Source of the DNA: an uncultured Rhizobiaceae group bacterium
GTDB lineage: Bacteria; Pseudomonadota; Alphaproteobacteria; Rhizobiales; Rhizobiaceae
NCBI GenBank assembly: GCA_947501445.1
Contig: CANMVS010000004.1
Span: 124,001-188,000, forward strand
Direction of reading: 5' to 3'
DNA: 64,000 bases
Within the stretch, counting starts at the first letter, position 1. Every line of letters begins with the position of its first letter. A program made the translations under genes and the position numbers. This document shows positions 29,849 through 39,878 of this stretch, piece by piece. The notes under the pieces were generated by a model. That model searched no databases and was not told where the DNA came from. It was given only the letters and a program-made list of their open reading frames with translations.

Positions 29849-32800
29849 GCATCACCTGCCGAATTTTCATCACTGTCAGCCGATGACCATTCGCGCACCC
29901 GCGCCAGATGATCGTATTCATGACCATAACGCGCTGTTGCGTCAGGAATGACCTGGGACGAAAACCCAAGCTTGCCCGACGATAGTGCGAGAACAAGATC
30001 AGTCAGTCGTTCCACCGATTCATCGGCCAGATCCATGGCCGTTTTGTCGGTATCCTGTCCCTTTACCTTGCCTTCAATCCGATCCACCTTAAGCACCGGG
30101 TCCGGCTTGAGGCGCACATAGGCCAGGCTTTGGGTCTGTAACTCATCGAAAGCGTCAAATGCCCCCGCATCAAGCGCCGCCGCCTCCAGTGGCAATTGCG
30201 GATCAAGCAATGTCCAGGCAACTTTGCGACTGGGTGAACCACCCGTTTTATAGTCCAGAATTTCAGCCTGACCGGTATCTGTAATGTCGATGCGGTCAGC
30301 GATGCCTGAAAGGGTGATGCCCGCCTGTTGCAGGTCCAGTTTGGCCCTGCATTCAGTAAAGCTTGCAGTCACCTGCGCTGCGCGACTGCGCTCCCAGTCA
30401 ACAAAGGCCGAAGCCATGGTGTTAAAATGCGCACGCCAGACGAGGGTCACATGGTCGGGCAGGCCTTCCCGCTCGAATTCCCGCGTTGCTATGGCGTGGA
30501 GCTGTTCCAGCGCGTCCTCGTCTGCCGGATCGCATCTTTCGCTGACAAAACACTCCAGAATTCGGTGATAGAGCGTTCCCCTTTCAGCGGCGCCCGGGTC
30601 ACTGATCAGGTCCTCCGGTGGATCAAGATGCAGGATACGTTTGGCATAGATCGCATAGGGATCGCGGCGCAAAGTGCGAATTTCACTGAAAGAATAACGC
30701 TTGGGTTGCCTGTCGGCCGGTGGTTTTGGCGCAGGTCTGAGCGCCAGAGGTGTCTCGGCAGCCCTGTCCAGCAGACCCGCCCAATGCAGATAAAGCTCGC
30801 CTTTGGCGCGCAGTTGATCTGTTTGCGCCTTGCCAATAACCGCGGCCAGACGCTGTAGCCATCGCGATGCAACTGTTGGTGCATTGGCAGCGCGGGCAGA
30901 TCGGCTGAGAATGACCCGCTTTGCACCCAGACCCATTTGAAAATCATGCGCGGCCAGGCCAATACGGCGTTCGGGCGGCTCAAGCCCGATGCCGGTTTTC
31001 ATGGCGCGCGACAGGAATGGATCACTAGAGAGGCTGCCCGGCCAGGTTCCCTCGTTCAATCCGGCCAGAACAAGTGTATCAACATGCTGCAGTCGGGCTT
31101 CAAGTGTTCCCCAGATGAAAATATGGGGATGTCCACCGGCACGCGGTTTGACCAGTTCACCGGCAACAAGCGCAGGAACCATGCTGGCCCATTGCATTCC
31201 GTCACAGGAAAATGCCGAGCGGCTTTCCATTACCGAACCAAGCAATTGTGCCAGTTTCTCGCCGGCCTCATCACCCCATAACGCCGCCAGTCCATGAGTA
31301 ATCGGCCCCTGGTTGTCGGACGATGTATCATCCGCATCGGGTTCAACTGCGGCTTCCAGAAGCCGCGCTGAACGTTCCGCCCATTGACTGACAGGACATT
31401 CATCACTGCTCACACCGACAATTGTTGACACTTCTTCGGGTGACGGTTCGGCATTGAAGATTTTGAATGCCGCTTCGATACGCACGGCCAAATCGCGCGC
31501 CAGTGACATATCCACCTCAGACAAACGCTTGAACCAATGGGGTGCATGGCGCTTTTGTTCCTGCCGCTCCGTTAGCCGGCGATCATAAAGGCTCACCAAA
31601 TGCGTTACCGATACATCACCGGTTCCTCCGCGCAATGCAATGCGTTCAATGATCCGCCCTGCGTGCCGTGCGCTTGCCGCATCCATGCCAAATCCTGCCA
31701 GCGGATGTTTCATCAGCGCCACCAGCGCCAAAGAGCGCTCACTGCCAAACGCGCTTTGCAACAGCAGCTGCAGCAAGGTGCCCTGTATTGTCGAGGCAAG
31801 AAAAACCCCGCCTGAATCATTGGCATCAATGTTGAAACGGTCAAGCTCACTGGCAACACGCCGTGCCAGATTTCGATCCGGAGTTACCAGTGCCACCTGA
31901 GGCGTTTCACCGGACTGCCCCACTGCGGGCTCTGCCGCCAAACGCATGGCGGTGGCAATAGCCAGTGCTTCCTCGCGTTCACTGGCTGCCTCAATCAATT
32001 CGACCTCAAGGAAAGCGGCGCTGACGTCATCGCTGCGAATCTCTCTATTGGCCCAAAGTGCCGTCGCCTCTGCTGGCATCAGGGCATCGGAAACAAGCTT
32101 GTTTCGCATCACCATTGTCTCCGGTGGCTGGCCCAATTGCACAATTTCACCGAGTGTTGCGGAAAATGTCGACAGGAGGCGATGCAGACCATATTGCGGA
32201 TGGGCACAAATAGCCGGATCAATGGCCGCCGCCGTGGGATTACCGCCAACCAGCGCCCACACGTCCTCATCCAACATCGTATCAAGTCCCGGCAATACCA
32301 CCGCACCCTGATCAAGCCTGGCAACAATTTTCATCAATTGGGCTGTGGCCGGTATGGACCCGGTAGACCCGGCAACGATTACCGGACCATCAATGTCGTT
32401 ATTGCTCAATCGAATTGCTTCAACGCTCAAAAGGGCGTTACGGTGGGCGGCCGGATCAGAGCAGTCAAGCTCGCTCAGCCGTGCAGGCCAGAAACGGGTA
32501 GCTATCTTTAGAAATTCCAGCGTGAGCTGCCACCAGGTCGCATAATCCGCGCCGACCAGATCATCAAAGGCTGACCAGGGTCTCTGCTCCGTTTCCATTG
32601 CCTCAAGCAATTCGGCAAGGCTGCGCGCCAGCCAGACGGCGTCTGCAGGATTGGCCGGCGCAATCAGGCGATTATCGCCATGAAACTCCGACACACTCTT
32701 TGGCAGGTTCTGCTTCCACAACATGATCAGTTGCGCCAGTTCCAGCAATCGGTCGGTCGCTCCGATGGGCGGCAGAAGATCGAGCAGAGCTGGCTGTTCT

Positions 32801-33075
32801 TCCTCAAGAAAGTCAGCATCGTCCTCCTGTTCACCCAGCGTACGGATGGTCGGTAAAATGGCGCTTTTCCGGTTCAGAAGATCAACAAATTCCGACCGCA
32901 ACGCCCGGGCTGAACGGCGGGTGGGGACATAAATGGTGGCGCGCGAAAGACTGAGCGGGTCATCAACGCGGTAGCCAAAACCCGCCACAAGTGTGCCATT
33001 GCACAAATCACCGGCCAATTGCCGCAGAAACGGTACACCGGGCGGAATGGTAAAGAGGTTGGGCGCCTTTGTCAT
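29845..33075 (-). CDS. addB: double-strand break repair protein AddB
   Basis: Partner of AddA, 1076 residues: an inactivated helicase-like protein with a C-terminal nuclease of the alphaproteobacterial AddB type. The N-terminal region has the degenerate nucleotide-binding surroundings (DDPLSLSRATIYVPTRRSAR); the nuclease is seen at KRYSFSEIRTLRRDPYAIYAKRI and GIADRIDITDTGQAEILDYKTGG. It overlaps addA and murU by 4 bp each (ATGA), placing murU-addB-addA in one operon. Confidence 0.94.
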   Translation of the reverse strand: MTKAPNLFTIPPGVPFLRQLAGDLCNGTLVAGFGYRVDDPLSLSRATIYVPTRRSARALRSEFVDLLNRKSAILPTIRTLGEQEDDADFLEEEQPALLDLLPPIGATDRLLELAQLIMLWKQNLPKSVSEFHGDNRLIAPANPADAVWLARSLAELLEAMETEQRPWSAFDDLVGADYATWWQLTLEFLKIATRFWPARLSELDCSDPAAHRNALLSVEAIRLSNNDIDGPVIVAGSTGSIPATAQLMKIVARLDQGAVVLPGLDTMLDEDVWALVGGNPTAAAIDPAICAHPQYGLHRLLSTFSATLGEIVQLGQPPETMVMRNKLVSDALMPAEATALWANREIRSDDVSAAFLEVELIEAASEREEALAIATAMRLAAEPAVGQSGETPQVALVTPDRNLARRVASELDRFNIDANDSGGVFLASTIQGTLLQLLLQSAFGSERSLALVALMKHPLAGFGMDAASARHAGRIIERIALRGGTGDVSVTHLVSLYDRRLTERQEQKRHAPHWFKRLSEVDMSLARDLAVRIEAAFKIFNAEPSPEEVSTIVGVSSDECPVSQWAERSARLLEAAVEPDADDTSSDNQGPITHGLAALWGDEAGEKLAQLLGSVMESRSAFSCDGMQWASMVPALVAGELVKPRAGGHPHIFIWGTLEARLQHVDTLVLAGLNEGTWPGSLSSDPFLSRAMKTGIGLEPPERRIGLAAHDFQMGLGAKRVILSRSARAANAPTVASRWLQRLAAVIGKAQTDQLRAKGELYLHWAGLLDRAAETPLALRPAPKPPADRQPKRYSFSEIRTLRRDPYAIYAKRILHLDPPEDLISDPGAAERGTLYHRILECFVSERCDPADEDALEQLHAIATREFEREGLPDHVTLVWRAHFNTMASAFVDWERSRAAQVTASFTECRAKLDLQQAGITLSGIADRIDITDTGQAEILDYKTGGSPSRKVAWTLLDPQLPLEAAALDAGAFDAFDELQTQSLAYVRLKPDPVLKVDRIEGKVKGQDTDKTAMDLADESVERLTDLVLALSSGKLGFSSQVIPDATARYGHEYDHLARVREWSSADSDENSAGDA

Positions 33076-33857
33076 GATGCGGTTTTGCCTGCCGTGATTG
33101 CTGTATCGGCACGAAATACCGCCATCGCTGTTTCAGCCTCTTCAATCGCTTCGGGTGTGCCCACCGTCAACCACAGCCCATGCATTGGTGATCCGAACAG
33201 ACGACGCTTTGCGATTGCCGCATCGAAACAGCGATTGAGTGAGAAAGGTTGATCCTCTACATCATCAAATACGGTCGGATTAATGATAATCGCACCCGCA
33301 TATATGACCGGATCACCCATTTCGCCGGATGTTTTGGCAGCGCTGCCATGGCGTGTCAGGCGGCCATCGCTGTCACGGTCAAAATCCAGCCTGCCATTAT
33401 GGCCCACCACCTGGTCATGCCTTGCGGTCATCAGCAGGATGTCCATTTTTTCCGCGTCCCAGACTTCTGCCAGAACGATCAGATTTGAACGGCGCGCCGC
33501 GTCATTTTCCGCCCAGAACGTGTCGGCGTTGAGGATATAAAACGGTTTATGTCCCAACAAGGGCAGAGCCTTGACCACACCGCCGCCTGAATCCATCAAT
33601 TGACCAGTTTCGTCGGAGATGATGAAGTGACCATCGAGCCTGTGTTCGAGATGATGGACAAGCTGGTCTGCATGATGGTGAACATTGACGATAAATCTGC
33701 TCACACCGGCAGTCAGCAGATTGTCAATCGCATAATCAATCAATGGTTTGCCATCTACAGGTACAAGCGGCTTTGGCATTGTATCGGTAATGGGGCGCAT
33801 TCTGGTTCCAAGACCCGCTGCGAGGATCATCGCAGTATCAGGCACAGTATCGGACAT
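33072..33857 (-). CDS. murU: MurU-like N-acetylmuramate-1-phosphate uridylyltransferase
   Basis: Nucleotidyltransferase of 261 residues that would convert MurNAc-1-phosphate (or GlcNAc-1-phosphate) to the UDP-sugar in cell-wall recycling. The signature AMILAAGLGTRMRPITDTMP then KPLVPVDGKPLIDYAIDNL is that of sugar-1-phosphate nucleotidyltransferases, and ILNADTFW carries the metal-binding aspartate. Placement directly after the TsaE/kinase fusion gene mirrors amgK-murU pairs. The ATG at 33857 is preferred; a longer frame up to 34019 lies inside the preceding gene and does not resemble the family. The sugar specificity is inferred. Confidence 0.8.
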   Translation of the reverse strand: MSDTVPDTAMILAAGLGTRMRPITDTMPKPLVPVDGKPLIDYAIDNLLTAGVSRFIVNVHHHADQLVHHLEHRLDGHFIISDETGQLMDSGGGVVKALPLLGHKPFYILNADTFWAENDAARRSNLIVLAEVWDAEKMDILLMTARHDQVVGHNGRLDFDRDSDGRLTRHGSAAKTSGEMGDPVIYAGAIIINPTVFDDVEDQPFSLNRCFDAAIAKRRLFGSPMHGLWLTVGTPEAIEEAETAMAVFRADTAITAGKTAS

Positions 33858-33900
33858 TGGCACGCTGACTCCGGTGGCGTTCAAACGAAGATGATTCGTT

Positions 33901-35397
33901 TCACAAGATTCCAGCCTTTGTATAGCATTCATGCAAGGGTTCGAGCACCGAATGGCGCAGCGCACGCTTGAGGTAGGTCTCAATGCGTCCCAGGTGCCGG
34001 ATATATCCCGACTTGCCATCTCTGATTTTCAGTCTGACAAATATGCCCAGTATTTTTGTTGCACGCTGTGCCTGCATTATGGCAAGCGCGCGCCGGAATG
34101 CCGTTTCGTCAAATTCCGCATCGCCTGAACGGGCGCGACAGTAACGCTCAATCAGATGGTCCTGCAGATCGGGCGCAATGGTAACGCGGGCATCATGAAC
34201 CAGTGAGGCGACATCATAGGCAGCAGGCCCGATCATTGCATCCTGAAAGTCGATCAGACCAATGCGTTTCAAGCCGGGTTCATTGACCTGCCATAAAATA
34301 TTCGGGGAGTGGAAGTCCCGCAATACAAGGCTGGTGTCACTGGTTTGCAGATGATCAATCATTGCGTGCCAGCCGGTTTCAAACAGGTCCTTGATGTCAT
34401 CGCCGGCCGCGGCGTTGTATCGATGGGGAAAATACCACTCGAGGAACAACGACAATTCGATCGCCATCGCATCCCGATCAAAGGGCGGGATTTCATAGGG
34501 CACATGCCCTGCCAGCGGTAATTGCGCCGGTATGTCAGTTCGGTGCAATGCGACCAGACAATCGATGGCCGTATCCCAACGTTCAACGATTGGCTGCCCG
34601 TGGCTGTCCACAATGGGCTCGCGACCCAAATCCTGCAGCAGAAGCAGGCCTTCGTCCAGACTGGCGGCGTGGATGTTCGGCGTTGTGAAACCACGCCCCT
34701 CAAGGAATTTTCCGATGGCGACAAAGGGTTGAATGTTTTCAGCCACATGGGCGATCTGCGCGTAGCGCTTACCGTCCTTCAACGGTGGTCCAAGAAGGCG
34801 TTCTGGCGCATTCATCAGCACAAGTTGTTTTGCGTCGCCGTCATTGATCAGCTCATAGGATCGGGCCGATGCATCTCCCGTGAAATAGCTGCGTGACGCA
34901 TCCTCAAGACCTTCGTCATTTAAAAACCCGCGTATCTGCAGGCTGCGCCGGATGCGTTCAACCGCAGCCTGCGGACCGTTGATGGTAATGCGGCGTCCCG
35001 TGCCCTCTTCGCGCATTTGAACAATTATTGTATCCGCTGGCAGATATTCAGGTGCGCGCTCAGGCCATTCGATAAGCGCAACCCCGTCCTGCAGTGCTTC
35101 TTCCAGCCCAAGCTCTATCAGCTCATCGGGATCGCCAATGCGATACAGGTCATAATGGGCAATGGTCAGCCGCAGCTCATAATTTTGCACGAGCGTAAAC
35201 GTTGGACTTGGCACCTCAAGCGCATCATCTCCAGCCACACAGCGGATGAGCGCCCTTGCCAATGTCGATTTGCCAACACCGAGATCGCCATATAATGCCA
35301 GACAATCGCCGCGTTGAACGCACAGCGCCAAATCCATACCGAGGCGAAGGGTTGCGCGCTCGTCACCAAGCAAAAGTTCAAGTTGATCGGCAGCCAA
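33901..35397 (-). CDS. tsaE: fused TsaE (t6A ATPase) and AmgK-like sugar kinase
   Basis: A 498-residue two-domain protein. Residues ~1-150 are TsaE, the ATPase needed with TsaB/TsaD for N6-threonylcarbamoyladenosine in tRNA: Walker A CLALYGDLGVGKSTLARALI, then VPSPTFTLVQNYE and HYDLYRIGDPDELIELGLEE. Residues ~160-498 are an aminoglycoside-phosphotransferase-fold kinase with LVLRDFHSPNILW (catalytic loop) and IGLIDFQDAMIGPAAYD (metal site), resembling AmgK, which phosphorylates MurNAc/GlcNAc at C1. The downstream murU supports that role. Such TsaE/phosphotransferase fusions recur in this order. It starts 6 bp after the DivL-like gene. Confidence 0.88.
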   Translation of the reverse strand: MAADQLELLLGDERATLRLGMDLALCVQRGDCLALYGDLGVGKSTLARALIRCVAGDDALEVPSPTFTLVQNYELRLTIAHYDLYRIGDPDELIELGLEEALQDGVALIEWPERAPEYLPADTIIVQMREEGTGRRITINGPQAAVERIRRSLQIRGFLNDEGLEDASRSYFTGDASARSYELINDGDAKQLVLMNAPERLLGPPLKDGKRYAQIAHVAENIQPFVAIGKFLEGRGFTTPNIHAASLDEGLLLLQDLGREPIVDSHGQPIVERWDTAIDCLVALHRTDIPAQLPLAGHVPYEIPPFDRDAMAIELSLFLEWYFPHRYNAAAGDDIKDLFETGWHAMIDHLQTSDTSLVLRDFHSPNILWQVNEPGLKRIGLIDFQDAMIGPAAYDVASLVHDARVTIAPDLQDHLIERYCRARSGDAEFDETAFRRALAIMQAQRATKILGIFVRLKIRDGKSGYIRHLGRIETYLKRALRHSVLEPLHECYTKAGIL

Positions 35398-35403
35398 TGC
35401 CGT

Positions 35404-37968
35404 CTACTCTGCCGCCTGTAGCGGAATTGGCGGGTTCGCCGGCAGCCGGCACACAACCTGTGTGCCTTTGCCTTCATCGCTGCTCACACTGACAGAGCCA
35501 TTGTGAAGCGTGACAAAGCTGTCAACGATGGAAAGACCCAGACCAGCTCCGCTGCGGCGACCCGCTGCACTATGGGATTCAAACCGGTTGAAAATGGTTT
35601 TCAGGATGTCGCCCGGTATACCCGGTCCATCATCATCAACGGCAAACACAATCTCGCCACCCTCACGTTTGCAGGACAAATGTACCGCTGTTCCCTCGGG
35701 TGCATAATTGACAGCATTGCTGAGCAGTTTGAACAGAATCTGTTTGAGACGTTGAGGATCGGCCGTGATCATTCCGACATCCGCATCAATCTCCACAACC
35801 AGCGAAATATTGTTCTCCGACAGACGGTTGGCGATCAGAGAGGAAACCTCATCAACCAGTTCACCCACATCCAGGCTCAGCAGTTCAAGCTCCATGATGC
35901 CAGCGTCGACTGTTGCCAGATCAAGAATATCGTTGACGATGGTCAACAGCAGTGCGGAAGAGGACGATATATGGTCCACATATTCGGCCTGTTGCTGATT
36001 GAGGTCTCCGATCTGTGGTGTGTTCAACAGATCGGTGAAACCAATGATATTGGTAAGCGGCGAACGCAATTCATAGGACACATGCTGCACAAAGTCGTTT
36101 TTCAGAGCATCGGCCTTGCGCAGGGCATCGTTCTTTTCCGTCAGGGCCTTTTCAACTTTGGCGCTGTCGGTGATGTTCACGAATGTCAGCAACATTTGTG
36201 CGTCGGGCAGGGGCACGAGCGCATAATCAAGAATCAGGCCGCTGTTGAGGTCAAGTCTTCCCTCATGGGTGCGACGCTCTTCATCATAACCGGTAATAAT
36301 CGCTGAAAAATGTTCCCAGCCATCTGAAGTGTCATGCGATGGCAGGCAGGTTTCAGCTATTTCATTGACATGTGTGCCCACCGCTGCAGCTTTTTCCGGT
36401 ATTGCCCACAACGCACGGAAGGCCGGGTTCGACAGTCTCAATTTGCCATCGGCACCAAATACGCACACACCCTCGTCGAGATGATCGATGGTCTGTCCCT
36501 GTACTTTGACAAGCGTATTATAACGGGTTTCCAGATCATATTTCTCAGTGAGATTTTCAAAGATCCAGGTCACGCCTCCACGGGGATGGATATTGGCAAA
36601 GACATTGAGGGTTTGCCCGTCTGGCAGATGCCACAGATCCGGTTGCGGGTCGACGGATTGATAGACCGAAAGAACGCCGTCCTTCCATTCGCGCCATGCG
36701 GTCGGTTCCGGCAATTTGCCATCCGCACGCAGGCGCTCCAGAAACTCGCCGTTGCCCGGCTTGCTTTCAAGATAGGGCGTATCGAGTTCCCATAGACTCT
36801 TGAAGGCCTGATTGTAGAATTGCAGGTGTTGTTCAGCGTCAAAAATGGCAACAGGTGTTGCCAGATGATTAAGCGTATCTGCATGGCTTTTGACGGTGCG
36901 TTGCAATTCATCATGGACCGCCTCCTGGTCAGTCACATCATGTGCAAGTCCGGCTGTTCCACCGGCGCTGCTGACATCCGTTACGTCGTAAATGGCCCGG
37001 CCACCGCGCACCACGGTGGAAAGGTTACCGACAAAGGGACGATCAGGCATGCGTTCAGATTTTATTTTCTCGCGGGCCTGTGTGCCCAATAGCTCCAGTT
37101 TTCGGTCAACGGCATCCAGTCCATCCTTGGCCTCGACCGCATGACTATAGGATTGATTGACCCAAATCAGCTGGCCATCAGTGTCCCGTATCCAGACGGG
37201 CATTTCAATCATATCAAGCAAGGCATGGAGCGTTTGCGTGGTGTTCACAAGGCGGTCATGTTCGGTTTTCAGACCGGCAAGCTGCGCTCTCATATTGGTA
37301 AGGGGGGCAAAGCGAACAAAGGCGCAGCCACCGGATGTGCGGCCCTGAACCTCAAGCGTATGGCCACGCTGTGTTTCGATTTCAATGTCAAAGCTTGCGG
37401 CGCTGGCACGCAGCGAATCGATGGCATGATCAATCCGCGCCGCGCTGGCAGCATCCAGCCAACGTCCAAAAGCCAGGAAATCAGCGTTTGATCGCGGTGC
37501 GCCGGTGTGCAGTGGCAGGCTACCGATAAATTGCACCGGTGACTGACCATCCCACAGGACATAATTGCGGTCCTTTTCCACAATCAATGACTTGTAGCGG
37601 GCCAGTTCACTATTGGCATCGCCCAATGCTTCGCGCAGACGCCCATTATCTGTTGCGATCTTGCCGCGTTCACGAATGAGCCAGATGGCGGATATCATTG
37701 CCGCCGATACGGCACCGATGACCAGTGCGAAATTCATCACTTCAAATGAATTTACAAACAGCGCTCCAGGCGCACCGGCAGAAGGCAGCAACTGGACGTC
37801 ACCCGGCTGGGCAGCCGATTGCGCAAGAGCAGTGGCCGAAGGATAAATTGTCACGAACAGGGCAAGGCCTGCAAGTGTGTTCCCAAACCTGCGCACCCGA
37901 TCCGCTATATGTTCCCCGAACGCCGGTTTAGCGACGTCCACCTGTAGAGACGAATAAGTCTCCGGCAT
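35404..37968 (-). CDS. divL: DivL-like PAS-domain kinase with tyrosine at the phospho-acceptor site
   Basis: An 854-residue membrane signalling protein. Two hydrophobic segments lie at ~29-49 and ~78-98, followed by several PAS-like domains, a HisKA-type dimerisation domain and an intact GHKL ATPase (LLSNAVNYAPEG, DDDGPGIP, GAGLGLSIV). The H-box reads HVSYELRSPLTNIIGF: tyrosine 632 (codon TAT at 36073-36075) stands where histidine kinases have the phospho-accepting histidine. That is the hallmark of DivL, which in Caulobacter works with DivK and CckA in cell-cycle control rather than as an ordinary kinase. AAGGA lies before the ATG. Confidence 0.85.
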   Translation of the reverse strand: MPETYSSLQVDVAKPAFGEHIADRVRRFGNTLAGLALFVTIYPSATALAQSAAQPGDVQLLPSAGAPGALFVNSFEVMNFALVIGAVSAAMISAIWLIRERGKIATDNGRLREALGDANSELARYKSLIVEKDRNYVLWDGQSPVQFIGSLPLHTGAPRSNADFLAFGRWLDAASAARIDHAIDSLRASAASFDIEIETQRGHTLEVQGRTSGGCAFVRFAPLTNMRAQLAGLKTEHDRLVNTTQTLHALLDMIEMPVWIRDTDGQLIWVNQSYSHAVEAKDGLDAVDRKLELLGTQAREKIKSERMPDRPFVGNLSTVVRGGRAIYDVTDVSSAGGTAGLAHDVTDQEAVHDELQRTVKSHADTLNHLATPVAIFDAEQHLQFYNQAFKSLWELDTPYLESKPGNGEFLERLRADGKLPEPTAWREWKDGVLSVYQSVDPQPDLWHLPDGQTLNVFANIHPRGGVTWIFENLTEKYDLETRYNTLVKVQGQTIDHLDEGVCVFGADGKLRLSNPAFRALWAIPEKAAAVGTHVNEIAETCLPSHDTSDGWEHFSAIITGYDEERRTHEGRLDLNSGLILDYALVPLPDAQMLLTFVNITDSAKVEKALTEKNDALRKADALKNDFVQHVSYELRSPLTNIIGFTDLLNTPQIGDLNQQQAEYVDHISSSSALLLTIVNDILDLATVDAGIMELELLSLDVGELVDEVSSLIANRLSENNISLVVEIDADVGMITADPQRLKQILFKLLSNAVNYAPEGTAVHLSCKREGGEIVFAVDDDGPGIPGDILKTIFNRFESHSAAGRRSGAGLGLSIVDSFVTLHNGSVSVSSDEGKGTQVVCRLPANPPIPLQAAE

Positions 37969-38136
37969 GTCTTGTTCCTTTTATTGCCGCAAATTGCCAA
38001 GACAGCCCTGCTATTCCCAAAGGAACTCAATGGTGAGTTCATTTGGTGCCACGCCCCGACCTTATGGTGGCGGGTGCGCGAATCATTGTGTCTTTATAGT
38101 AACTTGTTACCGAATCATGGTGAAGGTGCGGGCGGC

Positions 38137-38173
38137 AAAAAAAGAGGCCGCGCTCAAAGTCAAGAGCACGGCC
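38137..38173 (-). terminator. rho-independent terminator of ahcY
   Basis: On the minus strand a hairpin pairs GGCCG.GCTC with GAGC.CGGCC (one C/A mismatch, 8-nt loop) across 38146-38173, and a run of seven T follows (the A-run at 38137-38143 on the plus strand). It lies about 30 bp past the ahcY stop. Confidence 0.8.
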
Positions 38174-38202
38174 ACCATATCTTGTGGGTATTGAGAATAA
38201 AA

Positions 38203-39603
38203 TCAGTACCTGTAGTGTTCTGGTTTGAAAGGACCACTGGTTGTCACGCCAATATAATCGGCCTGCTCATCAGAAAGTTCGCTCAAACGCGCACCGAGCT
38301 TGTCCAGATGCAGCTTCGCCACCTTTTCATCGAGGTGTTTTGGAAGCACATAAACTTCCTGACCGTATTTTTCGGCGCTGCAATAGAGTTCCATCTGCGC
38401 CAACACCTGATTGGTGAAGGAAGCCGACATCACGAAGGATGGGTGCCCTGTTGCATTTCCAAGGTTCAGCAACCGGCCTTCTGAAAGCAGGATCATGCGT
38501 TTGCCACCGGGGAATTCAATCATGTCGACCTGCGGTTTGACATTGTCCCACTTCATGTTGCGCAGAGCCTGAACCTGAATCTCATTGTCGAAATGGCCAA
38601 TATTTCCCACGATGGCCATGTCTTTCATCTCGCGCATATGTTCAAGGCGAATGACATCCTTGTTGCCGGTGGTTGAGATGAAAATATCGCCGGTTGCAGC
38701 AACCTCTTCAAGCGTGACCACTTCAAAACCATCCATGGCCGCCTGCAGCGCACAGATCGGATCAACTTCCGTGACCTTGACCCGGGCACCAGCGCCACTC
38801 AGTGAGGCAGCCGATCCCTTGCCGACATCTCCATAACCACACACAACAGCCACTTTACCGGCCATCATCACATCGGTGGCACGACGAATGCCGTCGACCA
38901 GTGATTCACGGCAGCCGTATTTATTGTCAAATTTGGATTTCGTGACCGAGTCATTGACGTTGATTGCCGGGAAAGGCAGAAGCCCCTTCTGCTGCAGCTG
39001 GTACAAACGATTGACACCGGTTGTTGTTTCTTCAGTGACACCCTTGATGGCATCGCGCTGGCGGGTAAAAAAGCCCGGCGACAGATCAAGCCGCTTGCGG
39101 ATCTGGGCAAACAGTACTTCTTCTTCTTCGGAACCGGGATTGCTCAGCACATCTTCACCGGCTTCTGCCCGCGCGCCAAGCAGAATATACATGGTCGCAT
39201 CGCCGCCATCGTCCAGGATCATGTTGGAAACGCCGCCATCAGGCCACTGAAAAATCTGGTCGGTATAGGTCCAATATTCTTCGAGCGTTTCACCTTTGAC
39301 CGCATATACAGGGGTGCCTGTTGCAGCGATTGCTGCGGCAGCATGGTCTTGTGTGGAAAAAATATTGCATGAGGCCCAGCGCAGATCAGCACCCAGCTCT
39401 TTGAGTGTTTCAATCAACACGGCTGTTTGAATTGTCATGTGGAGCGAACCGGTAATGCGTGCGCCCTTCAGCGGCTGGCTTGCACCAAATTCCTCGCGGC
39501 AGGCCATCAGGCCCGGCATTTCAGTTTCGGCAATTTCAATTTCCTTGCGACCAAAATCCGCAAGCGCAATATCTGCAATGATATAATCAGTACCTGTGCT
39601 CAT
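38203..39603 (-). CDS. ahcY: adenosylhomocysteinase
   Basis: Hydrolyses S-adenosylhomocysteine to adenosine and homocysteine, removing the product that inhibits methyltransferases; NAD-dependent, 466 residues. Substrate-side residues appear in [21 protein letters not shown]-like sequence near the N-terminus; the NAD-binding motif is [21 protein letters not shown], and the C-terminal KPEHYRY is diagnostic. The ATG at 39603 has GGAGC about 7 nt upstream; the frame to 39633 is less likely. It is separated from the HPr gene by 275 bp containing palindromes, so it probably has its own regulated promoter. Confidence 0.97.
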   Translation of the reverse strand: MSTGTDYIIADIALADFGRKEIEIAETEMPGLMACREEFGASQPLKGARITGSLHMTIQTAVLIETLKELGADLRWASCNIFSTQDHAAAAIAATGTPVYAVKGETLEEYWTYTDQIFQWPDGGVSNMILDDGGDATMYILLGARAEAGEDVLSNPGSEEEEVLFAQIRKRLDLSPGFFTRQRDAIKGVTEETTTGVNRLYQLQQKGLLPFPAINVNDSVTKSKFDNKYGCRESLVDGIRRATDVMMAGKVAVVCGYGDVGKGSAASLSGAGARVKVTEVDPICALQAAMDGFEVVTLEEVAATGDIFISTTGNKDVIRLEHMREMKDMAIVGNIGHFDNEIQVQALRNMKWDNVKPQVDMIEFPGGKRMILLSEGRLLNLGNATGHPSFVMSASFTNQVLAQMELYCSAEKYGQEVYVLPKHLDEKVAKLHLDKLGARLSELSDEQADYIGVTTSGPFKPEHYRY

Positions 39604-39685
39604 CTTTTGCTCCGACTGCGGTTCCGGGAACACGCCCGCTTCCGACTTTGGTTAAAACATCCGGCTTGTTAATCTGCGCGCTCGA

Positions 39686-39828
39686 CCAGAGGCACAACGC
39701 CCACAAAATTGACAGCATCCCGACCTCTGGCACCTTTCCCTACATGGGAAATCTGCAGACAGCCTTAGGATCAGCCGCCTTTAGCAGGCTGAGACAAAAA
39801 GGGCAACAGCATATAAAGAGGTCTTTAT
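39686..39828 (-). promoter_or_regulatory. ahcY upstream region with operator-like palindrome and structured leader
   Basis: A perfect palindrome ATAAAGA-GG-TCTTTAT lies at 39813-39828, about 210 nt before the ahcY start. Further in, CCAGAGG (39686-39692) pairs with CCTCTGG (39724-39730), and smaller stems occur between (TCAGCC/GGCTGA near 39770; TCCC/GGGA near 39740). The palindrome could be an operator (the ArsR-type SahR controls ahcY in many proteobacteria, but I cannot match its motif) and the stems a leader RNA. No known SAH riboswitch consensus was recognised. Confidence 0.4.
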
Positions 39829-39878
39829 GTCATTATGTGTTGTGAGGACAACGCCCTGTCACCGCCTGCACGGCGCAT

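Noticed and set aside
33858-34019. 54-residue N-terminal extension of MurU
   Set aside because: It overlaps the TsaE/AmgK coding end, lacks nucleotidyltransferase similarity and gives an atypical length.
39604-39878. Known SAH or SAM riboswitch before ahcY
   Set aside because: The conserved cores that I remember for the SAH, SAM-II and SAM/SAH classes were not found; only generic stems and a palindrome are present.
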